Shown: positions 1-11,194, counted from the first letter of the stretch. The stretch is 64,000 bases of DNA from Siphonodentalium dalli (GCA_032622095.1 CP136065.1:27227141-27291140), one strand, 5' to 3'. The notes: generated from the letters alone by a model not told the origin. Numbers and translations: made by a program.

Positions 1-109
1 ATTCTACGTCTATCAATGACGAAACATTAACCATACTGCTAGAACGCTTTAATTTTACTGCTAATGACCCATCATATTCCAATATCCCACTGACGATCTT
101 AATAGTAAC

Positions 110-1240
110 ATCAGTAATATAGTTATTCAAGCAGCTGCTCGCTCACTATCTTATAGGAAGAGTACACAAAGTTCGAGGAAAGAGTACACAAAGTTGATTA
201 AGTCAACAGTTTGCTTTTACCAAATCACTTGCTGGCAGAAATTCCAAACATTTCTGGAACCAGATTAGCAATATAAGAGGACATGCACCGTAAGACAATC
301 CAATTGATCTGAAAACATGGCACAATTATAAGGTTCATCTCTATAGATAGCATGATAATGATCGTTTGATTCCAGATGATTCAGAATTAGATATAATGAA
401 AAATACAGCACTATGATTCCCTTTTTAATGTAAGGAGAATTGTAATGTCATTTTCACGTTAAAGACTAATAAGCAACCAGGACTGAATACTGAATTAATT
501 ATTTAAGTATGACAGGTATGCTATGTCGGCTCTACTGAATTAATTATTTAAGTATGACAGGTATGCTATGTCGGCTCTACTGAATTAATTATTTAAGTAT
601 GACAGGTATGCTATGTCGACTCTACTGAGACTTTTCAATAGAATCTTATCTCATGTATTTTTCCAAAAGCTTGGAATGCAGCAACGGTATCTTATTTACA
701 TAAAGGTGGCGGCCTGAACAATAGTTATAATTTCCGTTGTCTGAATCTCACTAGTTGTCTAGGGAAGCTGTTTGTTTCTTTATTGCAAAAACGGTTACAT
801 GATTTTTTTTTTTTGAAAAATAACCATCCGATCACCCGCTTAGTGTTAAACACTGATCAACATATATATACATAGAGATGGTAAATTCTCTAACGACTTC
901 GCTAAAGAATTCGACTCGGTCTGGTGTCGATGGTTATTTCAAAAACTATTGATGACTGGTGCTGGTGGAAACTTCTACAAATTAATTAAACAAATGTATT
1001 CAAATTCCAAGTTTTTAGTGAGAAAGGTCTCAGTAGGAGGCGTTAAGTGTAGAACGTTATAATATTTTCACAAATGACTTGCCACAAATGTTTCAATTGT
1101 CCTTAAACACATACAAGTAACGTTCAAAACTACATCCACTGATCTTCTCTCTGTAAAATCCTACTTGAACTCCCTTGAGACAGAATGTGATCGATGTAAG
1201 TTGGAAATAAATACAGGTAAAACAAGAGCTGGGCTTCCCC
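110..1240 (+). pseudogene. Decayed LINE reverse transcriptase fragment
   Basis: Translated pieces in shifting frames follow the order of a non-LTR retrotransposon ORF2. Around 200-300 there is a linker-like stretch (FAFTKSLAGRNSKHFWNQI). Around 670-790 there is the first reverse transcriptase block (LHKGGG, then a relic of NYR, then LTSCLGKLF). Around 885-1040 there is the catalytic block in degraded form (DFAKEFDSVW, where intact families have D-F-x-KAFD-x-VW), followed by KLLMTGAGGNFYKLIKQMY. Around 1150-1215 there is a relic of the block ending in LEINTGKTR. Stops and frameshifts interrupt every frame and no YADD motif survives, so it cannot encode an active enzyme. The 45-bp triplication at 490-624 lies inside it. 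The family is LINE with good confidence; the clade is not resolved. Confidence 0.7.
490..624. repeat. 45-bp tandem triplication inside LINE relic
   Basis: Three head-to-tail 45-bp copies at 490-534, 535-579 and 580-624 are identical except for one G-to-A change in the last copy (tcggctcta becoming tcgactcta). The near identity shows that the expansion is much younger than the decay of the surrounding LINE. Confidence 0.95.
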
Positions 1241-2144
1241 CCGGTGCATACCCATGTCTTGCATACCGCCTAGTGTAGACATACCTATGACATACGGCTG
1301 AGATACGCAGGCAGACGGACGAAAACATCAACATGTTCAGATAAACAAAGACGAATAACCCTGAATAAAACGATTAAAACTCAATTGGATGTCATAATGG
1401 TGAACATCCATACCAATTTAATTAAAATCCTATGTTTGAGAGATCTGATCGGAAGTACAGCATAGCAGGTTCTCTTCTCGTGAATCAGGGATATGTAGGA
1501 AAACCTGGTGGTCAAAGCTATCCAGGTCAAATAACCCATACAATAATCCCATTCATATACATTAGTTATCTTTCTCAATTTATATTTTGTTATTCTGTTT
1601 ACATTGGTTATTTTATGAAATAAATATTGATTGGTTAATTGAAAAGCCAAAATTTCCAGATACACATAGATGAATAACTCTAGAACGGAAAACCCGAACA
1701 AAATGATTGAAAACTCATTGAATGCCCTCATAGTAGTGAACATACATACCATATTTCATTGTGATCCGGCGGTTGAGATATCTGCCAGCACGGAATGAGG
1801 ATCTGACGCAAGTAATCCACTATACCATCATTTTCTTCGGTCATGGGAAATTAACAAAAGCTATGGTATTTAGTAGACAGATGAGAAATTATTCTAAATA
1901 TAAATTTAGTTTATCCTATACTAAACTTGAGATAGTGGAATAGTGTCGATATATTAGCTCCATTATCCATTATAATTGTTATTTGTAACGTGCTGCTCAG
2001 CATATTGCATAACAACAGCACGCCGTCGGGGCGTGGCATAATACGTCCGTTTATGGAGTAGAGTGGGGCAAGGTTTAATTAATTTGTTTGAAACCTTTGA
2101 CTTAAGACGAAATAATAACAAAAATAAAACACATTATACAAGAC
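1241..2144. other. AT-rich intergenic DNA with short dispersed repeat
   Basis: No gene is supported. Two diverged copies of a short block containing cag-ataaacaaagacgaataac or a similar string lie at about 1340-1430 and 1650-1790. A third related copy lies at about 13570-13680. The small open frames here have no recognisable motifs. Confidence 0.4.
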
Positions 2145-2451
2145 CCCAGGGGTGCTATTCACCAAGCGAGACTATTTTATAAACCAGGTAGTTTATTTGG
2201 TAGCGGCTGAACGCAAAGGTATCTTTGCTTTAGCACAAACGACACACGCTGTCGATGGTGTGATTGATCCAATCTATCATATTTGTCACTTGTCAATTGA
2301 CGCCGTCTCACGACTAATTCATGAACACTCACCGGCCACAATCGGCATGTATAGCGGTATAATTTTTTGGTATAATTGTGTGGAGACTCATGCTGGCGTT
2401 TATACATCTGCAGAATGAGTTTCAATGATATTAATGAGGTTTTAGATTTAA

Positions 2452-2691
2452 TTAGCACAGCGTGAAAATAAAGAGCCGAGAAGATAACGTCTCAGAAGAA
2501 TTTTGTTTGTGTTTTGGTTCTGTCCTTGCCATTTCCAAAGAAATTTCTTTCCTTGCATTTTTCCGGCGCTGGTGAATGGTGCCGGTTTCTTTGTTCTTTA
2601 ATATTTTGATTCTTCTCTCCACAATGCCGAAAAACGTTTTACGCTCGTCGGCAGTGGGGGGGGGGGGGGGGTCTGGAAAACAATTGCACAT
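2452..2691 (-). pseudogene. Myb/SANT-like DNA-binding fragment
   Basis: The minus-strand frame has a basic, helix-rich stretch (ERKTFFGIVERRIKIL, then NKETG, then RRKNARKEISLEMA). This resembles the N-terminal Myb/SANT-like domains carried by the DNA-binding partner proteins of Harbinger-type transposons: an acidic/aromatic first helix, a spaced basic segment, then KxxAW(N/K)xI in the last helix. The tryptophans expected of a good SANT domain are missing and the frame opens through the poly-G run. No rest of a gene was found. It could be a chance open frame. Confidence 0.25.
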
Positions 2692-3293
2692 ATAGGGCCC
2701 AAAAAGATTTTTCCGACCCCGAGGGACCTACCACGCCATTTGTGCAAATTTTTTCCTCCAAACGTTAGGGACCCACCCCTTTCTCATGTTTTTATCCAAA
2801 TTTCAAGAGTTTTTTTAGCCGTTCTTCAATAACTGTGTTAACTGCCTTTCAATCACATTCCACTGCCCTTTGTTGGTGCAAACTGTGCAAAATTAAGACT
2901 CAAGCAATAACATGCTTAATCGGTAAAGCACAGATCAGAAAAACGAAAAAATAAACTGTATTTCCAGGTGTTTCCTGGTGTTTCCAGTATCTAACAACAA
3001 TAATAAAGCATTGTGTAGGTACACCGTATGTCACAAATTGCCCTAGACCGCATTATAGCCTTAATATATCGAGCGTGTTTAGTCTGACAGAGAACACTGG
3101 TCAGTGTAAATAGTGGTAAACAGGTCAGGGGTTCTACAATTATTTGAGCATGATCAAATAACTCTTTAGTCTTATCCACCGGGGTGGGTGAGGAGGGGGA
3201 TTGTTTTGGTTAGGTATACACATAGATATATGGTTATTATACCCCCGATATTAGTCGGCGGGTATATAGTTGACGTCTCAAGCCGTCCATGCG

Positions 3294-3690
3294 TCCGTCC
3301 ATACAAACATTTTGCGTTATAACTCAAGAGTCGGTTGTCATATTTTGATGCTCTATGACATGTGACGGACCAGAAATGGGGAACGAGTATGCATAATATC
3401 ACGGATTGTGAGCGCCAATGCCTACCAGAGTTACCCATGGGCCCTGTTTATGAAATTCAGTCCGTACAAAGTTTTTGTAATATAAGTTGAAGTGTCGGTT
3501 GTCGAATTTTGAAGTGGTTTGGTATGGTGATAGACCTGAACGATAGGGGAAGGATGTATGCAGATATTACTGCATATCACAGGTTTCGCCTGTCGATGCA
3601 TACCAGAGCTACCAACCTGGTTCCATCCGTAAACACATTTTGCATTATTATAACTCAACCATCTGTATGTATATTTGTGCACTAGAGTCT
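3294..3690. repeat. Diverged tandem repeat, period about 166 bp
   Basis: Three diverged copies begin near 3294, 3459 and 3627. Each starts with a CCGT-rich block, then (c/a)aaacattttgcgttat, then aactcaag or a variant, and a TCGGTTGTC block follows in the first two. Repeats starting with CCGTCCG-like runs and then 'ttataactcaag' are widespread in mollusc genomes, to my knowledge. No coding potential was seen. Confidence 0.5.
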
Positions 3691-4700
3691 GCAGTATAGT
3701 CTCAGTCAGATTTTATTCTTGATTTTAGTTTGAACTTTAAAGACATTGAAGAATGTCATTTCTCAAAGCTTCTGAATGCATCACATTATTTCAGTTCATC
3801 TATTTGTAAGCGATAACAGTATACAATTAGTATTTTAGTTTAGTCTTGTTGAGCAGTGTTTAAGCTTCAAGATGAAGTTCGTAAATTCAAGGAGAACAGC
3901 GTCGCCTTCAGTTGTGATTGTCTGAACAATAAACATTAACGGTCATTCATCATAACCAATTCAGATTTTATTTGGATAAGTGTTGCAAATTAACATTACT
4001 TGCAATCATTAAAGATGAGAAATAACCAGAAGGAATGAATTTGATTGCATGCCAGAACAAGACAGTATTTCAGACATTAGAAATTTATGAGATACCCTTT
4101 TCAATTTCATGTTATGCAACAATCGGGTTAATGATATCTAGTCATCATTGAGTATTCACCATGTAGTATTTGTGATACAGTTTATTTTTAGTTTATTGCT
4201 TTTATTCTGGTAATACAACTGGGTAATATATTAATTGTTTTTACTAAATTACGGTTTTCCACTGTGAAGTGGGACGGGATCCTGTGAAATCCAGAAGGTT
4301 GCTAAATCTGAGGCTATATAGTCACTATAAGTCTATATAGTCTATAGCTGTCTATATAGCCATATGCCAACAAACATGATACTAATATGCTTACAAACAA
4401 CATTACATGGTCTGTACTTGTAAATTGTTTGAAAAAATAACCCCATTTTGGAGAGAAACCCCCCCCGGCCCTATATACGGAATTTTGTTTGTAGACGCCC
4501 CATGTCGTCGTTGGTATATTTTGCTCCACGTAATTTCCCTCGGTTGCTCATTGTTGAAATGAACCAAACGTGTACTGTTACACGCAGCATGTTTATGTGA
4601 CCGATGGTCAATCTATGATTGACGCCAATCACCTTGATTGGATAATCCTACATTGTATACCGCGCGGCGATGTCTTCCCATCGATATGTCCACTGATAGC
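3691..4700. other. Gene-free AT-rich DNA
   Basis: I see no recognisable gene, RNA or repeat here beyond AT-rich sequence. The short frames have no motif. Confidence 0.4.
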
Positions 4701-4775
4701 TTCGCATTGAGCGTCGCCTCGTAAAACTACCTGGACTATATTATAAACCCAGCCGGTGAATAGCACCCCAACTGT

Positions 4776-5174
4776 CCAAACATTATCTACCATGTGTCCG
4801 GGCCTAATTCAGGGGACTCCCAGTTGCACTGAATGTTTCTGGCGTTTCGAGCACGGAAGGGGGTGGCCAATCCGCAAGTGCGATAGACTCCCTAACAAAC
4901 CCCCTCAATTTTTTGGTATTGAAATATAGGTTAGCAAGGGTGCCATGATAATGTTCTCCGATTAGGTAACGTTTGTTTCCTTCCATTACTTGTTTTTCTT
5001 TCCCCGGTTAATGGTAGCTCATAATTCCCCCTAAACTTCCGTTTGAGAAGGGGATTGAGGTGGCTAACGCACTTGCTGATTGCGACCAACCCCCCCCCCC
5101 CCGCTTCATATTGAGAGCCCATTGTTTCCTAAGTTTGTTGGGATTGAGAGAGACTCAGTGGTGTTTTTGCGGAG
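4776..5174. other. Gene-free boundary before the GC-rich island
   Basis: This is unrecognised sequence. A run of about 13 C lies at 5090-5102, just before base composition switches to G-rich at about 5175. Confidence 0.4.
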
Positions 5175-7140
5175 ATGGTCACATGTTTAATATTTAAACG
5201 ATTACAGAGGTTGAAGAGGGCCTGCCGGTCCGGATGGTCTTCCGTGCGACGTGAGACTCGATATGATTCGATTCGAGCAGCAGATGCCGGTGGTGTGTCG
5301 GCCCAGGAATCTGGTGATATGGATGTGATGAGCCCGATGGGAGTCGACTCGAGCAGAGCAGATGTTGGTGGTGTGTCGGCCCAAGCATCCGGCGGTGAAT
5401 GGAGGTGATGTGCTCGATGGGACACGGCTCGAGCGACAGATACTGGTGGTATGTCGGCCCAGCATCCGGTGGGATGGATGTGATGTATGGATGTTGTTCA
5501 CGGGTTAGATCCGGACCAGCAGGCCCCGCCCTCCGGCGATGTGACCGCACAGTAGCTGGAAAGAGAAATTAGACAAGCACAGCGAGGGAACGAAGACATC
5601 AGCAGCAGCAGCAAACAAAAACAAAACACGGCCCCTGGGAAACGACGGGGAAGCATAAACGACGGATGGAGCAAGCCGCGGATGAGGTAAAAGCCGCGGG
5701 GAAGCATAGGCGAAACCGAGGTAGCGGATGAGACATGAGCAGTTGGTGAAGCAGATGGTGTGATGAGCTCGATGGGTGTCGGCTCGAGCAGCAGAGGCCG
5801 GTGGGACGGTGCCCAGGCATCGAGATGCGGGATGAGATGAGCCCGATGGGATACGACTCGAGCGGCAGATGCCGGTGGTATGACGGCCCAGGCATAAGCA
5901 GCGCATGAAGCGGAAAAGGCGATGAGACATGAGTAGTGGATGGCACGAGATGAGGCGGCAGCGGTGGGCGGGGTGGGGCGGCGGAATAAGAAGCAGCGGG
6001 CGAAGAAGATGATGAGGTGAGGTGAGCTCGATGGGATTCGGCTCGAGCATCCGATGCTGGTGGAGCGGCGGCCCAGGCATCGCGGGTGCGGTGAAATGAT
6101 CTCGATGGTAACCGGCTCGAGAGGCAGATGCCGGTGGGTGTCGGCCCGGACATAAGCAGCGCATGAAGCGAAGATGCGGTGAGGCAGGAGAAGCAGGCGA
6201 GACGTGAGCTGAGGTAGGAGTGTGAGCGGTGAAGAAACCGAAGCAACAGCGGGAGCCAACGCGGCGGGGCGGGGGAGGGGGGGGCAGAGGCGGCGGGGAG
6301 GCGGAAGCGGAAGCGGCGGCGATGTATAACCAGCGGGGGAGGCGGTAGCAGCGGACGAAGCGGGGGTGCCGGTAATGAAAAGCAGCGGGTGAAGCAGACG
6401 GTGAGATGAGCTCGATGGGATTCGGCTCGAGCAGCAGATGCTGGAGGGTGGCGTCCCAGGCAGCTAGGGTGCGGGATGAGATGGGCTCGATGGGGGGCGG
6501 CTCGAGCGGCAGATGCCGGTGGTATGTCGACCCGGGCATAAGCAGCGCATGAAAATGCGGTGAGGTATGAGGAGTGGGCGAAACACGATCGGCGGGCGAA
6601 GGCGTGAGCGGCGGATAATTCGAATCAGCGGAAGGAGCAGGAAGCGACATGGAAGCGGGGCGGTGGTAGTGGCAAGAGGGGGGAGAGGCGGAAGTGGCAA
6701 TGAGGTAAACTCCGCGGTCGATGCGTTAGCGGCGGGGAAGCGGAAGCGGCGGGATGAGAAGCAGCGGGTGAAGCAGAGAATGAAATGAGCTCGATGGGGT
6801 ACGCTCGAGCAGCCTATGCTGGTGATGTGTCGGCCCAAGCACAGAGGGTGCGGGATGGGCTGAGCTCGATGGAGATTCGACTCGAGCAGCAGATGCAGAT
6901 GGCGTGGCCAACGCATCGGGTGCGGGATGAATGAACTCAATGGGGGACGGCTCGAGTGGCAGATGCCGGTGGTACGCCGGCCCAGGCATAAGCGCGATGA
7001 GGAGCGGAAGAGGCGGTGATGCAATGAGTAGCGTGAACCGGGGCCGCGGGTGAGGTGAGATCGGCGGAATGGCGGAACCGGCTGGTGGGGCAGAATGGGA
7101 AGGCGAGGCAGAAGTAGCGCGCGAAGAGAAACCCGGGGAG
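5175..7140. repeat. GC-rich repeat island, left part, with 58-bp module
   Basis: The sequence turns abruptly G- and CpG-rich. A module of about 58 bp recurs, built as CTCGATGGGA, then CGGCTCGAGC, then GCAGATGCCGGTGG, then TGTCGGCCCAGGCATC. I count twelve copies starting near 5251, 5329, 5411, 5764, 5848, 6025, 6097, 6408, 6485, 6787, 6864 and 6933. A thirteenth lies at about 10097, beyond the LINE. Spacers are purine-rich low complexity (gcggaagcgg, agcagcgcatgaag). Each module contains a short inverted pair, CTCGA and TCGAG. Long open frames on both strands are a consequence of the composition (few T/A-rich stops) and encode only Ser/Pro/Arg/His-rich low complexity, so I do not call genes. 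Confidence 0.8.
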
Positions 7141-7164
7141 GATAGGATAGGATAGGATAGGATA
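7141..7164 (-). repeat. TATCC microsatellite tail of the LINE
   Basis: GATAG-phase pentamers (TATCC on the minus strand) directly follow an AATAAA-like signal and form the 3' end of the LINE. Confidence 0.8.
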
Positions 7165-7531
7165 TTTTATTTCAATATACATATATAAATTAATACATAA
7201 TACATTTGACAAATATTGTAATGTATATTCGAGGGGGTGGCATAGTCAGGCTAGACTGTCTTACTGTCACCCCCTTAGAGATGAATAAATGTTAACATAT
7301 ATAGGCGGTCAAGATTTATTGTACAATGCACGGCTATGAAATTATGTATTACATAATGGTTCCATTTATAGGATTATATAATTATATAATGGAGGGTATA
7401 TACGTATATATAAATCGTTTATTGGTTACTCGATGGTTTGTCTCTTTCTTGTCAGTGTCATGTTCTTTGGAAGTCGAGTAGGAGTGTGCTGAGTGAGGTT
7501 GTAGATTGCGATATATGTACGGGAGGTTACA

Positions 7532-9385
7532 CTATTGACGAGCTACCACACAGTCGGGACATCTTTGATTGTTGCATTTAATTGTTGCAGCATATTTTTT
7601 AATGCAATCGGCATGTACACGGCGTTTGAATGTGTGTCTGGATTGGTATGATGTAAATTCATTATCCAAGTTGTTCCATGTAGTTGGATAAGAATGGAAT
7701 GGTAGTTGTTGGGACCAAGATGTTCTTGGTTTTTTTAAAAATAGTGGGTGCTTTTGCCGGGTGTCTGGTCCGTTTTTGCGTTTGGTAAACATGTCGGTGA
7801 ATGATTCTATTAAGCGCATATGATACCAATCATGCATGAAAACAGCCGCTTGGACTTTGTGGATGTCGTATATTTTGAGTATATTTTCTTTTTTAAAAAG
7901 AGGTTCTGTGTGGCTTCTATATTTGTTATTACATAAAACTCGTATCGCGCGTTTTTGAAGCATGAAAATTTTTTTGACCGCAGGGACGTGTCCCCATATT
8001 TGAACACCGTAGACAAGATGGCTTTGTATTAGAGCATAGTATAATGTTTTAAGTGCGCTACCAGGAAAGAAGTGTTTAACTTTATTGATGTGGTATATGG
8101 CATTCACCATTTTAGAACAAACAGAGGACACATGTTTTTTGAAAGTCAGGTTTTCATCAATATGGATTCCTAAGAATTTTGTGGAGGATTCGTGCTCAAG
8201 ATTTCCTATCTTTTTTAGTTCTGTATTATTCAAGTAAACTTTTATAAAGTTCCATTTGTCATCATTGTTCTCTGGGTGTATTAGCATATAGTTGCTTTTT
8301 TTAGTATTGATCACTAACTTATTGCTACAGCACCAAGCAAATATGTTGCGTAACTCATTATTCACATAACTTTCTACAAGGATGCCATTTTTTCCACCAG
8401 TTACTAGAGTAGTATCGTCCGCGTATGATAAGATATCCATGGTTGTCGAATTTGACATATCGTTAACGTAAATTAAGAAAATTATCGGTCCGAGAATTGA
8501 TCCCTGGGGCACTCCACACGTCACTTCCGTTAAATTAGATTTGTTACCATTGAGTTCAACATATTGCCTTCTATTTTGCAGATAACTCTGAAACCATGAA
8601 TATGCTGTGCCTCGTATGCCATAGTGATCTAGTTTATGAAGTAAAATATCGTGGTTTATCGTGTCAAATGCTTTTGAGAGGTCGAGAAATAGAGCTAAAG
8701 TTGAGTCTCTTGTCATTTTGTCATTATTTGAGACAACTTGATCGAGGAGGTGTAATACAGGATGGAAAGTTGAATGACGAGGGCGGAAGCCGTATTGGTG
8801 TTTATAGAGTATGTTTTGTTCATTTAAAAAGTATAGTAATCGTTTATGCATTATTTTTTCGAGGATTTTAGAGATAGCTGGAAGAATGCTGATAGGTCTG
8901 TAGTTGGAAATTTCATGAGTGGTAGTATTTTTAGGGATTGGGACTACTTTAGAAATTTTCATTTTGTTAGGGACTATTCCATGCTTTAAGGACAAGTTAA
9001 AAATATGCAACAATGCTGGCGCTATCTCCTCAATTGTTTCCTTGATAAGTTTAGTTGATATACCATTGAAATCCCTTGATACTTTCCCAGTCATAGAGAA
9101 ACATGTGAGGATGATCTCCTGTATAGACGTCGGAATTATTTTGAAATTTATGTCGTCTGGTTTGCGGTTATGGAGAAATTCTGTAAAATGAGAGTCATTT
9201 TCATGTTCATTGAGTTGGCTAGTTTCCCGCCCAATTTTTGAGAAAAAGTCATTGAACTTTTCCGATATGAGTTTGGAATTTTCAAGTTCTATTCCGTTTT
9301 CGGTAAAGGTCTTGGGGTTATTATTTGTGTTTACATTTATTTTCAATGCACCCTTAAGTATTTCCCATGTTTTCTTTAAGTTAAG
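7532..9385 (-). CDS. LINE ORF2 C-terminal part: reverse transcriptase
   Basis: The frame stays open for about 615 residues from the truncation point to a stop at 7532. The open frame extends upstream to 9559, but those first 58 residues are island-derived low complexity. In the numbering of the extended frame, the linker lies at about 60-150 and the fingers/palm at about 200-400. Motifs are SNYRPISILP at about 218, FLDLSKAFD at 291-299 (first catalytic Asp), GVPQGSILGP at about 349 and SYADDTTL at 378-385 (catalytic Asp pair). A thumb and a C-terminal region with a Cys-rich end (CNNQRCPDCVV) follow. It would copy element RNA at nicked chromosomal DNA. With no endonuclease domain and no own promoter it is presumably a dead copy, although the enzyme motifs are intact. 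The clade is CR1/L2- or Jockey-like. Confidence 0.85.
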   Translation of the reverse strand, partial: LNLKKTWEILKGALKINVNTNNNPKTFTENGIELENSKLISEKFNDFFSKIGRETSQLNEHENDSHFTEFLHNRKPDDINFKIIPTSIQEIILTCFSMTGKVSRDFNGISTKLIKETIEEIAPALLHIFNLSLKHGIVPNKMKISKVVPIPKNTTTHEISNYRPISILPAISKILEKIMHKRLLYFLNEQNILYKHQYGFRPRHSTFHPVLHLLDQVVSNNDKMTRDSTLALFLDLSKAFDTINHDILLHKLDHYGIRGTAYSWFQSYLQNRRQYVELNGNKSNLTEVTCGVPQGSILGPIIFLIYVNDMSNSTTMDILSYADDTTLVTGGKNGILVESYVNNELRNIFAWCCSNKLVINTKKSNYMLIHPENNDDKWNFIKVYLNNTELKKIGNLEHESSTKFLGIHIDENLTFKKHVSSVCSKMVNAIYHINKVKHFFPGSALKTLYYALIQSHLVYGVQIWGHVPAVKKIFMLQKRAIRVLCNNKYRSHTEPLFKKENILKIYDIHKVQAAVFMHDWYHMRLIESFTDMFTKRKNGPDTRQKHPLFLKKPRTSWSQQLPFHSYPTTWNNLDNEFTSYQSRHTFKRRVHADCIKKYAATIKCNNQRCPDCVVARQ

Positions 9386-9388
9386 GAC

Positions 9389-10905
9389 CAGACACGACGG
9401 GAGAGGCGAGGGAGCGGTGGAGACAGGCGCGGCGGGAGAGGCGGGAACTGGTAAGCGGGAGGTGAGGCACAGGCAGCGGGCGGGTGAGACGGCCGGGGAA
9501 GCGCATGCGGTGGGTAATGGGGAGCGGAAGGAGGAGCGCAAGCGGAAGGTGGAGCGCAAGCGACGGGCGGGTCGAAAGCGGCGGGTGGAGCGTAAGCGGC
9601 GGAAGGACCGTAAGCGGAATCAACGGGCGAAGCGGAAGCGGCGGACGAAGAGGGAACAGCGAGCGAAGCGGGAACAGCGGGCGAACCGTGAGCAGCGGGT
9701 GATGCAGCATCAGCGGGTGATGCTAGAGCAGCGGGTGATACAAGAGCAGCGGGTGATACGAGAGCAGCGGGTGATACGAGAGCAGCGGGTGATACAAGCA
9801 GCGGTGATACAAGCAGCGGGTGGTACAAGCAGCGGGTGATACAAGCAGCGGGTGATACAAGCAGCGGACGATGCAAGAGCAGCGGGTGATGCAAGAGCAG
9901 CGAGCGATGCAAGAGCAGCGGGTGATACAAGAGCAGCGGGTGATACAGGCAGCGGGTGGTACAAGCAGCGGGTGATACAAGCAGCGGATGATGCAAGAGC
10001 AGCGGGTGATGCAAGAGCAGCGAGCGATGCAAGAGCAGCGGGTGATAGCAATAGCAGCAGGCGAGCAAGAGCAGCGGATGAAGTAGCGGGTGAAGGGCTC
10101 GATGGGAGGCGGCTCGAGCAGCAACGCTGGTGGTGTGGCGGCCCAGCCATCGGGTAGCAAGGATCGAAGAGCTCGACCTGATGCGGCTCGAGCTGCAGGC
10201 GCCGGGTAATGCGTGTCCAGAAAGAATCAGTCGGTGGCGCGATGGCGGCGTGTGTGGCCGGAGCAGCGGTGGAAGCCAGAGCGCCGTCTCGAATGTGAAG
10301 CAGGATCAAACGGAAACAGCGGGGGTATAGGCAAGGGATGAAGCAAAAAACAAAAAAACAAAAAAACAAAGCAAAGAAAAGATGGCGGAGGGTGGCGGGA
10401 GTGGGGTGAGCGATGGGAGGAGGAGAGACAGTGGTTGGGACATGAGCGGCGGTGATGCATAGGCGGCGGGAGAGGTAGAAGCGGCGGGTGAAGAGAAGCA
10501 ACAAGCGGCGCAGAAACTGAGGTGCAGCATCCGCGGCGGATGAAGCATAGCTGGGAGGAGAGCGGAAGCGGAGGGGGAGAGGGGGCGGCAGGCGAGAGGC
10601 ACCAGTCGTGAGGGGGTAGCACCAGCGGGGGTGGCGTGGAAAGAGCCACGAAGCGAGTAGGGACGCGCCGAGGGGTAACGAGGGGAGTGATGATCGCCGC
10701 GTGTGGCGGCGAGCCACCAGCGACCGGAATGTGACACGCGACCGAGGGCGGCCGCCGGGGGAAGGACGACCGATAGAACCGAATGCCTGGCCACCGTAGG
10801 GTGGGAGGGCGGGGAAACCTTTTTCGTCCTAGCTCTGTGTGGACAGGTGTTGGACTGGACGGAAGTGGTGATTTTTTCTGCGCATGCTCGGAGCGGATAA
10901 CTCTA
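9389..10905. repeat. GC-rich repeat island, right part
   Basis: This is a continuation of the island beyond the LINE. From 9389 to about 9690 it is purine-rich with a loose 15-18-bp rhythm (gcggaag, gagcg). From 9690 to 10075 it is a tandem array (separate entry). One more copy of the 58-bp module lies at 10097-10152 and a weaker one near 10165. The rest, to about 10905, is G-rich low complexity with A-rich breaks (10345-10380). The open frames of up to 335 residues on the minus strand are compositional. Confidence 0.75.
9690..10075. repeat. 16-18-bp minisatellite (agcagcgggtgatacaag)
   Basis: About 22 head-to-tail units of agcagcgggtgatacaag or shortened 16-bp forms. Variants include gatgca for gatac and gagcga for gggtga. 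A block of several units is itself repeated (about 9850-9930 resembles 9960-10040), so there is some higher-order structure. Confidence 0.85.
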
Positions 10906-11194
10906 TTTGGCACGAGTGACCTTAGTTGTCAATGATGTTGTAGCTCTGGGAAGTCAAACTCCGGTATTCTACGCTTATTGGAGTCAGCGCGACTTGCCGC
11001 TTAATTGAAGACGTTGAGCTTGTATAAATTGCCACAAGGGTGATTCCTTGTGGCTTCATAACTTCAAATGTGGTATTTTTGACTGAAAATTTCACATAGC
11101 AAATTTTTTTATCAATCAGAAACCTCAAAATATAAACATTTTATGTTGAAATTAATATACCTTGTTTCCAGTGAGAAATAACCACATCAACATA
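10906..11194. other. Gene-free AT-rich DNA
   Basis: Return to AT-rich composition. No gene or clear repeat was recognised. Confidence 0.4.

Larger units (their letters stand above)
2145..4775. mobile_element. Possible DNA transposon relic with inverted ends
   Basis: The ends are inverted relatives. Near 2148 the sequence reads GGTGCTATTCACC and is soon followed by tttataaaccaggtag. Near 4725-4772 the complement of the same elements occurs, ending GGTGAATAGCACC. The interior contains the Myb/SANT-like fragment at 2452-2691, a 16-bp run of G at 2656-2671, and the diverged triplicate at 3294-3690. No clear target duplication was seen. The assignment rests on the end similarity and could be coincidental insertion of two repeats. 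Confidence 0.3.
7141..9388 (-). mobile_element. 5'-truncated LINE with open reverse transcriptase frame
   Basis: A non-LTR retrotransposon is inserted in the GC-rich island, reading leftwards. Its 5' border is near 9388, where G-rich island sequence meets LINE coding sequence. Its 3' end is near 7141, where the strand reads AATAAAATATCC followed by five TATCC units. A 3' tail of short tandem repeats instead of poly-A is typical of CR1/L2-type LINEs. The endonuclease part is missing, as expected from 5' truncation during target-primed reverse transcription. The same 3' UTR recurs at 58462-58775. Island sequence with the same module lies on both sides, so the insertion is younger than the island. 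Confidence 0.85.

Noticed and set aside
5498-7024. Long minus-strand frames (up to 381 residues) in the GC-rich island
   Set aside because: They overlap in several frames, are Ser/Pro/Arg/His low complexity, follow the 58-bp module, and lack motifs or splice logic. Explained by composition.
7532-9559. Taking the whole 675-residue frame as the native LINE protein
   Set aside because: The first 58 residues come from the GC-rich island. The LINE starts at about 9385 and lacks its endonuclease.
9210-10913. Frames of 200-335 residues in the right part of the island
   Set aside because: Periodic Arg/Glu/Gln or Leu/Cys/Ser peptides in both strands reflect the 16-18-bp minisatellite and purine-rich sequence.
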